A DNA stretch of 64,000 nucleotides from CAG-411 sp963643465 (GCA_963643465.1 CAVIJT010000009.1:70714-134713), one strand, 5' to 3'. Counted from the stretch's first letter, positions 36,831 through 45,193 are shown. A program made the numbers and translations. The notes: generated by a model from the letters alone, not told the origin.

Positions 36831-37955
36831 ATGAGAAAAAGATTTATTATCGTTCCAATTGCAGCACTTGCTACATTGGGACTTAGTACAAGTATCATAC
36901 TTGCCAATGAAAAGGTAAGTTTAATCAATGATAAAGTATATATTGAAGAGGGAGCAGACATTGATGTTGATTGGAATATTCTTGTAAAAGCAGCTCAAAG
37001 TATGCCTGAAGCCAATGTAACAACAGTGTCAAATGGTGCAGTTGAAGTTACAACAGCTTCTGCTGTTACCTCTACATCAGTTGAAAAAGAAGTAACCGTA
37101 GCTTATGGCAGTACATTGACTTTAGAAACGCTAGGTTTTGATACTTCTGATACAACATACACTTATTGGTGTATAGATGATTATATTGGTGCAGTTTGCA
37201 ACAAATTAGATACTTTTCAGGTTTATGTGACACAGACAAATGTAATCACAGGTCAGGAAACGAAGTACACCATTACAGTTACTGTAGTTGATAAAACAAA
37301 GCCAAAGTTAAAAGGTGTAAAAAGCACGATTAAGATTATTGGCGGTAAGAATGTTGTAAAACGAATTAAAAAGGGCGTAACTGCAAAGGATAATGTAGAT
37401 GGTACAATCACAAAGAGAATAAAGATATCTGGATACCAAGCAAAGAAGTACGATAAAATTCAGAAGGTTACATTTACAGTAAAGGATAGTTCTGGAAATA
37501 TTACTAAGAAAACAGTAAAATTAAAGATTGTAAATCCGGTTAAGAAAGTAAAGAAAACCATGTACACAAAATCAGTAGTAAATGTACGAAAGACCTCATC
37601 AGCGAAAGGTAAGAAGATTGGCTTACTATCTTATGCAACAAAGGTAACAGTAGTAGGACGTGATAGAAATACAGGATGGTACAAAATCAAATATAAGAAG
37701 GGGTATGGTTGGGTTTCAGACTCATACTTATCCAGCACAAAACCAAAAGTAAAGACCCCAAGTAACAACAATAGTTCAGGTAGTGGTGGAAACAGTAGTA
37801 GTAATTGCTCAAGTAACTGCTCTAGTAATTGTGATTGTAGTTCAGATTGTAGTAGTAATTGTGATTGTAATACTAATTGTGATTGTAATTGCGATTTTGG
37901 TGATTGTGCAGTATGTGATTGTACTGCAGACGATAATTGTGGTGGTAATTGGTAA
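36831..37955 (+). CDS. Secreted Ig/SH3 protein with 14-Cys C-terminal tail
   Basis: Extracellular protein of 374 aa. The ATG at 36831 (MRKRF) follows GGGAGG and gives a clean signal peptide cut after about residue 26. Domains: a Thr/Val-rich region (27-160), a DUF5011/HYR-type Ig-like domain with AKDNVDGTIT (about 165-240), a bacterial SH3 domain (about 245-310, VNVRKTSSAKGKKIG), a Ser/Asn/Gly linker, then a tail of about 50 residues with 14 cysteines in SSNC, DC and NTNC spacing, ending GGNW. It is the only plus-strand gene in the element with good support. The SH3 domain suggests wall binding. The tail is a candidate substrate for the neighbouring radical SAM enzymes; that is inference. Confidence 0.85.
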   Translation: MRKRFIIVPIAALATLGLSTSIILANEKVSLINDKVYIEEGADIDVDWNILVKAAQSMPEANVTTVSNGAVEVTTASAVTSTSVEKEVTVAYGSTLTLETLGFDTSDTTYTYWCIDDYIGAVCNKLDTFQVYVTQTNVITGQETKYTITVTVVDKTKPKLKGVKSTIKIIGGKNVVKRIKKGVTAKDNVDGTITKRIKISGYQAKKYDKIQKVTFTVKDSSGNITKKTVKLKIVNPVKKVKKTMYTKSVVNVRKTSSAKGKKIGLLSYATKVTVVGRDRNTGWYKIKYKKGYGWVSDSYLSSTKPKVKTPSNNNSSGSGGNSSSNCSSNCSSNCDCSSDCSSNCDCNTNCDCNCDFGDCAVCDCTADDNCGGNW

Positions 37956-38121
37956 TTTAGTATTACCATATCATATTTAAATTGTCAATAATATTTTAAC
38001 ATTGTAGTAGCTTCAATTGATAATTTAATATTACTACACCTTAACTAATTTGCCAACAGAGTTTAAGACAAAATCATTACTGATACAGCATTAGAGACTT
38101 ATTATAGTAAAAGTAGTGTTA

Positions 38122-38446
38122 TTTAAGCGTTTTTTAGCTTAAAGTACAGGTAAGAACTGTTCTTTCTTACCTGTGTGATAATTTACATGAGTCTTTCATG
38201 TAAATCGGCTAGTGTACAAATAGTACAGAACAGTATAGCACTAGACCAGAAGATGTTATGTATAATAGATAACATTTTCATCACCTACCTTTCCACTCAT
38301 TCTGAGGGGTGTTACAGGCATCTCTCTGAGTGGTATTCTAAGTATAACATAGTTCTGAGATAATATCATACCAAAATATCACACTTTAAGTTCATACAAA
38401 TAAAATATTACAGAAGCAGGAGCCTCACTAAATCAGTAAGGCTCCT
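38122..38446 (+). ncRNA. Candidate structured RNA: run of six hairpins
   Basis: Successive inverted repeats: TTTAAGC/GCTTAAA (38122-38143), an 11-bp stem ACAGGTAAGAA/TTCTTACCTGT (38146-38174), 9-bp TTTACATGA/TCATGTAAA (38182-38204), CTAGTG/CACTAG enclosing GTAC/GTAC (38209-38244), ATGTTAT/ATAACAT (38253-38275) and CCACTCA/TGAGTGG (38293-38333), then a terminator. No protein-coding frame is convincing. The strand is uncertain; the first stem could simply terminate the surface-protein mRNA. Confidence 0.5.
38418..38446. terminator. Terminator between convergent transcripts
   Basis: AGGAGCCT / AGGCTCCT with a 13-base loop; it lies directly after the 38451 gene (minus) and is followed by CTTTTATA on the plus strand, so it can serve both directions. 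Confidence 0.75.
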
Positions 38447-38450
38447 ACTT

Positions 38451-38966
38451 TTATATCTCTGTTTCATTATTCGATTTCTTAATTGCATATCTCAACTGGA
38501 TCAAAAATTCCTCTTCCTTAAAAAGCACATCTTCAATTACAGTATCTCCAGCAAATCCTAATGGGTCAACATAATTTATCGGCTCGCTAGAATATATGAA
38601 TTTACATGGTGCTGAACACATGGATAAAAATACCCCCATAGGATGAGTATCTATCACTATCCTTCCTGTAATCGGGTCTCGCTTTACCTGTTCCATCTCA
38701 CGCAACAACTTTAAACCAGTAGCAACTGTAAATTGATACCCTAAGACTTTTATGAATGTCTTAGCATCTGAATTACGCAATAAATCTTCTATTTCCATAT
38801 ACCTTTTAAGTTGCTCGGATAACTCTTTGTAATGTCTACAAATCTGCTTACTCAAATACGATATATCCTGACCATCAGTTGCCTTAAGTATAAAAGGTTG
38901 CTCTGTCTCTGTAAAATACTTGGCTTTTATTAGCTCTTGCTCTTTAAGTAAATCAATTACTTTCAA
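38451..38966 (-). CDS. Hypothetical protein (171 aa)
   Basis: No family recognised. Mostly helical N-terminal half with a YLSKQICRHYKELSEQLKR helix, then a shorter mixed C-terminal half (RIVIDTHPMG, CSAPCKF). It starts at a TTG (38966) seven bases after AAGGAG and overlaps the preceding gene's stop by 14 bases, so it is translationally coupled. Confidence 0.68.
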   Translation of the reverse strand: MKVIDLLKEQELIKAKYFTETEQPFILKATDGQDISYLSKQICRHYKELSEQLKRYMEIEDLLRNSDAKTFIKVLGYQFTVATGLKLLREMEQVKRDPITGRIVIDTHPMGVFLSMCSAPCKFIYSSEPINYVDPLGFAGDTVIEDVLFKEEEFLIQLRYAIKKSNNETEI

Positions 38967-39186
38967 TTTTTTTCTCCTTTATAATCGTGATACCTAATTG
39001 CTGTTCAGCTTTTCTTACGGTGTTATACACTTTCATAATCTTTTCATCACCCAGTAATTTCCCTTTTGCTAATACATTTATGTAATCATCACCATAAAAT
39101 GCAACTAGCATATTCCTGAACTCTTCCGCAATTCTACCTTCAAAAACAGTAAAGGCTGGAGAAATATGTATAGCCGATAATGCCAT
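38953..39186 (-). CDS. Hypothetical protein (77 aa)
   Basis: Small alpha-helical protein; MALSAIHISPAFTVFEGR then helices. The ATG at 39186 follows AAGGAGGG. It is the first gene behind a well-formed promoter of the element's AGAG type (39219-39247) and is coupled to the 171-residue gene. Function unknown. Confidence 0.7.
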   Translation of the reverse strand: MALSAIHISPAFTVFEGRIAEEFRNMLVAFYGDDYINVLAKGKLLGDEKIMKVYNTVRKAEQQLGITIIKEKKIESN

Positions 39187-39218
39187 AAAACACCCTCCTT
39201 TCATAATTTGGTTGTAGT

Positions 39219-39247
39219 ATGTTAACTCTAAAGCAGGAGAAAATCAA
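39219..39247 (-). promoter_or_regulatory. Element-type promoter (AGAG class)
   Basis: Minus strand: TTGATT (39247-39242), 17-base spacer ending TTTAGAGT, TAACAT (39224-39219). 33 bases before the 39186 start. Confidence 0.7.
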
Positions 39248-39606
39248 CTCTGTCTTATAAAAAAGAAAAGTTTGTTATTTCAGCAAAAGAGAACTTGCTC
39301 AATCAAAATTTATCTTCTAAATTTCAATAATAAAGATAAATGAACCGATTTAAGAACCTGTAAGATAGACCAAGAAAAGCAAAGCCCTAATTTTGATTTT
39401 GTGCCACTTTTCGACAAGGGTGGCACTGGTTACCACAGCAAGGATTAAAAACCAACGTAAGGGCAAATGTGCAGGCGTGTGGGGCATTTATTTTTCAGTA
39501 ATAGAATGCACCGAATTAGTACCCCATTTATATACGAACTAACTTATACAAATACGAACTTTAGATACAAAAAGAAAGACCTGCTATACATAGCAAGCCT
39601 ATCTTC
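39248..39606. other. Non-coding gap with terminator-like hairpin
   Basis: About 360 bases. A hairpin near 39572-39602 (GCTTGCTA / TAGCAGGT, minus strand) followed by CTTTTTG closes the DUF4314 gene. The 16-mer CGAATTAGTACCCCAT (39512-39527) recurs exactly at 52659-52674 after the integrase. No gene seen. Confidence 0.5.
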
Positions 39607-39837
39607 CTACAATACAATTTTAAAATGGTCATGTTCAATATCCACCGCAATGGAACCTCTCTCTGGTGGCAACCAAGAACCATGCATCTGGTACTGGTCA
39701 TCAATAAAATTCACTTTAAATCTTGCTCCGATTGGCTTTGGAGTATATGGGTCATCAATCGGCTCTGTTAATTCAATAATTGTATCTTTAGGATACCTAG
39801 CCTCATATAAAGCCTTTTTATTTATCGGATGGCTCAA
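39607..39837 (-). CDS. DUF4314 protein (76 aa)
   Basis: The order (M)SHPINK ... YPKDTIIEL ... DDPYTPKPIGARFKV ... IDDQYQMHGSW matches the DUF4314 family, small beta-barrel-like proteins common on Firmicute integrative elements and phages. It starts at a TTG (39837) with GGAGGCG eight to nine bases upstream, inside the end of the DUF4375 gene (20-base overlap). Role unknown. Confidence 0.82.
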   Translation of the reverse strand: MSHPINKKALYEARYPKDTIIELTEPIDDPYTPKPIGARFKVNFIDDQYQMHGSWLPPERGSIAVDIEHDHFKIVL

Positions 39838-40441
39838 TATTCATCGCCTCCAGTCTTTTACACAGATACTGAGCATACAACTCAATCCCCCATTCTATTA
39901 CTTCATTTACTTTGTACCACTGTGTATCAAATACACTGCATCCTGCTAATTCAGTTTCAATAATTTCATCCTCTTCATCACACCAATTTTCATATTCCAA
40001 TATATTTTTCTGCTGTTCCTTTAGCAAAATTAATGCTCTCAATAAATCAGCTTCATACGGTTTCTTATCAACATCAAATACAATAAATGAAATCAACTTC
40101 TCTAAAAACTCAATTTGCTGAGCAATATCTAAATTTGATAAATCACCAATCTGATACCCCGCTCTATACTTATGATACTCATTAAAAAAATACTGACTAA
40201 AACCACCATTATTCACTTGATAATTTAAATTTCTAATAGAATTCAACGCACATACTTCATGTAACAACTCTCCTTCTGGTAAATCAGTTTCCTTATACTG
40301 CATAAGCCTTTCAAAATAGGGAATATTGTGATTACTTTCAATCTTTCCTTTAGATACAATCATCATAGAAATTGAGTGAGAAAACATGGGTCTTTCAGAT
40401 GGCAACTCTATTAATACCCCATCATAGTTAATTTTCTTCAT
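39818..40441 (-). CDS. DUF4375-like protein (207 aa)
   Basis: The stretch LNYQVNNGGFSQYFFN near residue 72 is the hallmark of the DUF4375/DMP19 family, whose members are soluble helical proteins of unsettled role (some are described as nucleic-acid mimics). It overlaps the DUF262 gene upstream by 14 bases and the DUF4314 gene downstream by 20, so the three form a tightly coupled unit. I see no catalytic motif. Confidence 0.82.
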   Translation of the reverse strand: MKKINYDGVLIELPSERPMFSHSISMMIVSKGKIESNHNIPYFERLMQYKETDLPEGELLHEVCALNSIRNLNYQVNNGGFSQYFFNEYHKYRAGYQIGDLSNLDIAQQIEFLEKLISFIVFDVDKKPYEADLLRALILLKEQQKNILEYENWCDEEDEIIETELAGCSVFDTQWYKVNEVIEWGIELYAQYLCKRLEAMNIEPSDK

Positions 40442-41609
40442 ACTCTTGTGAAGCCTCCTCTAGTATTTCGTTTATATCCTCTTGACCTAATTGTCCTGCA
40501 TTTTCTGTACCATCGGCAGGAACTTCTTCAGATGTTGGTTCTTCGTCAATTACCTCAAAGTTTTCAGTATCAGCTTCTGCCAAACAAACAGTCTCCGATA
40601 TATCAATATTGAAATATTCTATAAAACCTTTTGTTAACTCAATCAATCTACCCTGTGTGTTTACTTTTTTCACATTACCAGAGCCAGAATATTCCTTATA
40701 GGCTTCATTTTCGGTCATAAAGAAATCATCAAGGAAAGCCTTGAAAGCCTGTGGCTCAATATTATTTTCCATAGCTAACTTTGCAACCACAAATGCAATT
40801 GGTGCATTATTTTTACGAAGATACTTAATCGTACCTTTCCCCTCAAAAGCATCACTCAAATAAATTGTAATATTTTCAAGCTGTTCTTTTGACGCATCTG
40901 GAAATGTATTTCTCAGATGCTCACCAAACTTTAAACACTCAGCTGCTGAGATACTTTTGAAATCATAATTACTAATCTGCATATTTAAAAGCAAAGCTGA
41001 CTGAAGTAATAAGAGCAGGTTATCTTCTCTACGCATTTGTGCTACTGTAAGATTAACACTCTCTTGCCAAAAGCTTAATTGTAGTACCCCATTTAAAAAC
41101 TTTGACAACTCAGTACCAATCTTTGCCTTAGACTTTTGAATGGTACTGAGTGGTGTTGCATTATTAATCAATTCAAAAATCTCTTCTATCTGCTCATCAG
41201 TAGCATCTTCTAAACAATAGATTGTAAATCTAAATCCAAGCAATGCATCCTTGCATTCATCAGACAACTCTTCAAAAGATAGCCCTGCAATATCATAAGC
41301 AGTCCCATCTACTTCTACTGGTGGAACTTTTGCGTGGAGAACAAAATCCCCATTAATAAATTCAAATAATGAAGTACAACGCTGTTTTCCATCAATCGCC
41401 TGATAAGTTGTCTCTGAACCCTGTTTATATTTTGCAAGATACAAACTTGGAACTGGATACTCATTTAATATAGAATATACCAGCATACTCTTCTGCAACA
41501 AATTCCACATTCCACTATTTCTTTGGATTGGCAAATCAAATCTTAATGTGTTCTTGTCATACCAGTTCTTCAACGTTTTAACACCTGTTGGCAATGTTGA
41601 ACGGTTCAT
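40428..41609 (-). CDS. DUF262 (GmrSD/ParB-like) protein
   Basis: A 393-residue protein with the DUF262 domain: LPIQRNSGMWN near residue 25 and the signature AIDGKQRCTSLFEF near 72, the NTP-dependent nuclease motif of GmrSD-type type IV restriction proteins. Full GmrSD enzymes also have a DUF1524 HNH domain, which is absent; the C-terminus is instead a 60-residue acidic tail. The ATG at 41609 follows AAAGGTGG. It may be a regulatory or anti-phage nuclease working with the coupled DUF4375 and DUF4314 proteins. Confidence 0.85.
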   Translation of the reverse strand: MNRSTLPTGVKTLKNWYDKNTLRFDLPIQRNSGMWNLLQKSMLVYSILNEYPVPSLYLAKYKQGSETTYQAIDGKQRCTSLFEFINGDFVLHAKVPPVEVDGTAYDIAGLSFEELSDECKDALLGFRFTIYCLEDATDEQIEEIFELINNATPLSTIQKSKAKIGTELSKFLNGVLQLSFWQESVNLTVAQMRREDNLLLLLQSALLLNMQISNYDFKSISAAECLKFGEHLRNTFPDASKEQLENITIYLSDAFEGKGTIKYLRKNNAPIAFVVAKLAMENNIEPQAFKAFLDDFFMTENEAYKEYSGSGNVKKVNTQGRLIELTKGFIEYFNIDISETVCLAEADTENFEVIDEEPTSEEVPADGTENAGQLGQEDINEILEEASQEYEEN

Positions 41610-41646
41610 AATAAAACCACCTTTCGTTTGCAATATAAATAAACTT

Positions 41647-41674
41647 CAGAGCCTGTACTTACATACAGACTCTG
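41647..41674 (-). terminator. Terminator after the 41693 gene
   Basis: CAGAGTCTGTA / TACAGGCTCTG with a six-base loop on the minus strand, then AAGTTTATTTA. Confidence 0.8.
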
Positions 41675-41692
41675 TCTTTGTTGCAGATGAAA

Positions 41693-42160
41693 TTACTCCT
41701 CGCAATTCTCATCAAAATCTTCTTCTTCGTATTCCTCATCATCTTCCTCAGGAAAATCAATAGTGTCATTTCTTGAAAATAAAGGTGCTCCAAACAAAGC
41801 ACAATCACTTTCCTGATAATAAGGTAAAGTAACTCCTCCATCAATTTTGATATTCTCACCAAAAGCATTTACCTTTTTTTGATACTCAAATCTCGAGAAA
41901 TCATAGTAACCATTTTTTAACAGGGCATCTAAAATCTCTTGTACTTTTTCCGGAGTCAAATTACCAATATAAACAAATGGCTCGGCAAAATCATTTCTTG
42001 CACATTCAAGAAAACATTTTACTCCTGTCGGTCTAACATCCAGACTTATTGCAAGTTCAGTAATTCTCTGACTTTTTCCATTAAAAATATCTTTCTTTTC
42101 AGCATAAGGCTCTACCTTTAACACCTTACATACTTTTCCTGTTGGTGAAATAATACGCAT
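41693..42160 (-). CDS. Hypothetical acidic-tail protein (155 aa)
   Basis: The ATG at 42160 follows GAAGGAGG; the longer frame runs through that site. Beta-rich N-terminal part (RIISPTGKVCKVLKVEP), then LTPEKVQEILDALLKNGYYDFS, and a final 20 residues almost all Glu/Asp. Unknown family. It has its own TTGGTA-17-TATAAC promoter and its own terminator. Confidence 0.7.
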   Translation of the reverse strand: MRIISPTGKVCKVLKVEPYAEKKDIFNGKSQRITELAISLDVRPTGVKCFLECARNDFAEPFVYIGNLTPEKVQEILDALLKNGYYDFSRFEYQKKVNAFGENIKIDGGVTLPYYQESDCALFGAPLFSRNDTIDFPEEDDEEYEEEDFDENCEE

Positions 42161-42226
42161 AAAAAATTCCTCCTTCATCATACCCCATAAGCATACAAAG
42201 CTATGCATTTCAAAGGGGCATACACT

Positions 42227-42255
42227 GTTATACCAATTACAAGTTTCCCTACCAA
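42227..42255 (-). promoter_or_regulatory. Promoter of the 41693 gene
   Basis: Minus strand: TTGGTA (42255-42250), 17 bases, TATAAC (42232-42227). Confidence 0.7.
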
Positions 42256-42606
42256 AAGCTGTTTTCTTTTTGGTGTGTCCTATCTATCACTCTGTTTTGA
42301 TTATTTTGCAAGTACTTTTTAAGAAATTTTTTTACTTTTTTTATGGTACTGAGAAAAACCCCCACAAAATATAGGTTTTCTCGACACCCTATACCAATTT
42401 TTATTTGAAGAACTTCTACCCCACTTACTTTGATACAGCTCTCCTACTGAACTTTTCACCATAAAATATTACATCCATCACATCACCTACTAATTGTGGA
42501 GTAAAATTTATACTTTTTAATAACATAACACTCTGCCTGCTTTCTTTAAGCGAGTACCCCATGTATTATGAGGTACTCACAATATAATTTTCATCTTATG
42601 CTGATA
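42256..42606. other. Non-coding gap with an octamer-containing hairpin
   Basis: About 350 bases, AT-rich. An 11-bp stem at 42552-42578 (GAGTACCTCAT / ATGGGGTACTC on the minus strand) follows the HNH gene and includes the recurrent octamer ATGGGGTA. No gene seen. Confidence 0.5.
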
Positions 42607-43239
42607 CTAAGCCTCATCTGTCTCTAATGCTAACTCCATCTGTCTAAGCGTTTCCATGTCTTCTTTAGAAATAACACCTAATACATAATGTAAAAATGGA
42701 ATCCAGAAACTGTCTCTAAAATCGTGAAATTTATTATAATCGAACTCGCTCCCATCCTTTGTTTTTCTTCCTCTCTTATTGTACTTATTCTGTTTACTTG
42801 TAACCTTCCTTAATTCAACCAATATGATAACTCCTTGATGTCCTGAAATATGGTCTACCTCTAAATCATCTGAAATATCCTCACCATAGAAATCATAAAT
42901 TAAACGATGTAATCTTCTACTACTGAACTTTGCGACCAAACTCTTATTTTTGTAGCTATGCCCCTGTACACAAATACATCTAATAAACTTTCCATTCTTA
43001 GCATAAAGATGCTTTGCAAAATCTTTTGGTAAAATCAACAGTAAATACTCACCATGCTTGTTAACTGCTGTTGCAAACACATTATCTACACCATCTTTTG
43101 AGAACCAATAAGTCTTTGTACCATCTTTTCTTTCAACAATCTCCTGTGAAAAGCCTTGTTGATAAAGCATCTTCTCCATAACATCTAATTTTTCTTTTTC
43201 ATTTTTTCCTACAAATTCATCAATAAATTTTTTTACCAT
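42607..43239 (-). CDS. HNH-endonuclease-like protein (210 aa)
   Basis: The C-terminal half carries RRLHRLIYDFYGE ... LEVDHISGHQG ... LRKVTSKQNKYNKRGR, the layout of phage-type HNH endonucleases, with the DH pair near residue 126 and the terminal Asn and basic residues. The N-terminal 90 residues resemble the substrate- or DNA-binding strand pattern common before such HNH domains. The third metal ligand is less clear because GHQGVIILVEL replaces the usual NxxxNL, so activity is uncertain. The start follows GAAGGAGG. Confidence 0.75.
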   Translation of the reverse strand: MVKKFIDEFVGKNEKEKLDVMEKMLYQQGFSQEIVERKDGTKTYWFSKDGVDNVFATAVNKHGEYLLLILPKDFAKHLYAKNGKFIRCICVQGHSYKNKSLVAKFSSRRLHRLIYDFYGEDISDDLEVDHISGHQGVIILVELRKVTSKQNKYNKRGRKTKDGSEFDYNKFHDFRDSFWIPFLHYVLGVISKEDMETLRQMELALETDEA

Positions 43240-43577
43240 CTTAAAATCCTCCTTCTTTCTATCTAACTCAGCTTGTGTAGGAATTCATTGGAGTTGCTAT
43301 TTTAATATTTACCAATGCCTACCTCTGTGCTTTGTTAAAAAATTTAGTTTTGTCTTGATAGCATGATGAAAAACATCACTTTTAATATAAAATGTGTTCC
43401 TTGGCGATACTTTCCCACGCTACCGTTTGATAAGTTATTTGCATCTCAATCTTTTAAATAGAAAATCAGTAAAATTTATACACTTAAAGATACTTGAAAA
43501 TAAAATTTTTAAAATAGTACCTAGTCCCTTAAGAACTTAGCTCTTGAAAAATTACCTCACAAATTTTGGACAAAAAA
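43240..43577. other. Non-coding gap
   Basis: About 340 bases upstream of the HNH gene and downstream of the 43624 gene. No gene or strong dyad other than the terminator that follows. Confidence 0.4.
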
Positions 43578-43610
43578 AATAGGACTTGCCAACTATCAGC
43601 AAGTCCTATT
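43578..43610 (-). terminator. Terminator after the 43624 gene
   Basis: AATAGGACTTGC / GCAAGTCCTATT perfect 12-bp stem followed by TTTTTTTG on the minus strand. Confidence 0.92.
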
Positions 43611-43623
43611 CAACTATCACATA

Positions 43624-43989
43624 TTATAACGAATAATGTTTATACAACCACTCTGCTACACTTTCAGCCTCTTCTTCTGTTATATTAGCCTTCAAAACAG
43701 CAATTTCTCTGCGGTATACAAATAACATATCAACTAAATCTTCTCTGTCATACAACGAATCACGCTTTGAATTATCAAATATAATTACTCTCATTCCTTC
43801 GAATCTATCTTGTATATTCAAAAGAACTTTATCAATAAACTTACTGACTACACCTAGCTTTTTAAAGAAAAGCTCTGCATCTTCATCTTCATTAAAAAAA
43901 ATTTCTTTTTTTGTCAATGTCAATCCCCCATCGATTGAATATACTAATACACAAACATCCATACTCTCGTTATAAAATACTAATATCAT
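43624..43989 (-). CDS. Hypothetical protein (121 aa)
   Basis: Soluble alpha/beta protein starting MILVFYNESMDVCVLVYSIDG, where the first strand resembles small DUF proteins of phage elements. No catalytic motif. Good ribosome-binding site (AAGGGCGG). It is the last gene of a short set downstream of the amidoligase and is closed by a perfect terminator. Confidence 0.7.
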   Translation of the reverse strand: MILVFYNESMDVCVLVYSIDGGLTLTKKEIFFNEDEDAELFFKKLGVVSKFIDKVLLNIQDRFEGMRVIIFDNSKRDSLYDREDLVDMLFVYRREIAVLKANITEEEAESVAEWLYKHYSL

Positions 43990-44030
43990 AACTATCGACC
44001 GCCCTTTCTTCTAAACAAAATACCCATCAG

Positions 44031-44185
44031 CTAATACTCACTCTCTAACTCATCTGGAAAATAATCATCTTCTTTTAAATTTACTATATAATAATCTCCT
44101 TTTCCTTTGATGATTTGTCTTAGTGATAATCTGAAACAGAACTTAAAAATCTCCTGTACAATATCTTCATCAAAACTACTGATTT
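44031..44185 (-). pseudogene. Start-less reading frame after the amidoligase
   Basis: About 50 codons ending YFPDELESEY with sensible amino-acid composition (FDEDIVQEIFKFCFRLS), but no ATG, GTG or TTG start and an in-frame stop directly upstream. It may be a gene that lost its start or use an unusual one; the GAAATCAGTAGT context offers only ATC or ATT. Confidence 0.4.
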
Positions 44186-44193
44186 CTTAAGTC

Positions 44194-45129
44194 TTATATA
44201 CCAGTTATTATTGCTTTATCCTCATCTTGTAAGCACTCTTCAGATTTTTTTCTTGCATCTGGTTTTGCAAACGCACTCTCGCCTGTTAAATTCCTACACA
44301 TAAACTTCCTACAGGTTTTAAACTCATCACCTGTAAGATACATTCGACACAACCATGTACGCATGGCATACTTATCATTCTCATTATTCTTTGGTATCGT
44401 AGAACAACATCTTGTTAAATCTTTTGCAGACTGTGTCAAGGCTAAACTGAATTGAATATAAGATTTTACTTCTCCTGCATGGAGTGTACCATTGAAACAA
44501 CGATATTCAATTCCTTTTCCATCAAATAAACTACTTAAATTCAACATACTATATCTATCAGAGTTATCGTACCAAGCACTTTTTAAAACTTCCATATTTC
44601 TAAATCTTCGATTACAACGGTCTTTTAGTTCTGAATCTACATACTGACAATATCCTTCTAATCTTTCATTAGGAATATATAATGCTTTCCTCAATAAATA
44701 TTGCTTTGATGACATTAGACGAATAAGGTTTCGCAATGTATTCTGATTATGCCCCTCATCACTGACATGAATATGAATACCACATTTCAAGTAAGGAAAT
44801 GAAATACCCCCCGCTCTGCGAATTACTCGAATAATTTCCTGTAGCATAGGAATATCTTCATAATCCATAATTGGTGTAACCAACTCCACCCTATAATTGT
44901 CATCATATACATCTATATACTCATTTCTACTAACTCTTTGCTTTGCAATAATACTGCTGTCACATTTAACAGACCAATCTCGCCCCTTATGGTCAAACAA
45001 TTCCCTATCCTCAAAATAATTTGCAAGCAAATTTTGTACTTCCTGCTTTGTGATACCAGTCAGTTCTATTTCCACTCCAAAATGCTGGCTTTTCATATCC
45101 TGCAAGAACTCATCCCTACTTTTTTTCAT
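44194..45129 (-). CDS. Amidoligase (Amidoligase_2, GCS/GS-like)
   Basis: A 311-residue carboxylate-amine ligase of the glutamine-synthetase-like fold: FGVEIELTG near residue 17 (metal/ATP Glu residues), YRVELVTPI near 80, CGIHIHVSD near 118, YSMLNL near 195 and EYRCFNGTLHAGEVKSYI near 208 are the family motifs in order. Enzymes of this group, described from comparative genomics, join amino groups to carboxylates on peptides, proteins or cell-wall precursors. The ATG at 45129 follows GGTAGG; a consensus TTGACA promoter is upstream. No gamma-glutamyl cyclotransferase partner is seen nearby. Confidence 0.9.
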   Translation of the reverse strand: MKKSRDEFLQDMKSQHFGVEIELTGITKQEVQNLLANYFEDRELFDHKGRDWSVKCDSSIIAKQRVSRNEYIDVYDDNYRVELVTPIMDYEDIPMLQEIIRVIRRAGGISFPYLKCGIHIHVSDEGHNQNTLRNLIRLMSSKQYLLRKALYIPNERLEGYCQYVDSELKDRCNRRFRNMEVLKSAWYDNSDRYSMLNLSSLFDGKGIEYRCFNGTLHAGEVKSYIQFSLALTQSAKDLTRCCSTIPKNNENDKYAMRTWLCRMYLTGDEFKTCRKFMCRNLTGESAFAKPDARKKSEECLQDEDKAIITGI

Positions 45130-45164
45130 TGCAAACACCTACCTTTTCCTTTTTGGTAGGTGTA

Positions 45165-45193
45165 TTTATTGCTCTAAAATATATTTTTGTCAA
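45165..45193 (-). promoter_or_regulatory. Promoter of the amidoligase gene (AGAG class)
   Basis: Minus strand: TTGACA (45193-45188), 17-base spacer ending TTTTAGAGC, AATAAA (45170-45165). Confidence 0.65.

Noticed and set aside
37631..37969. 112-codon minus-strand frame rich in Gln and Leu
   Set aside because: Antisense of the Cys-tail repeat.
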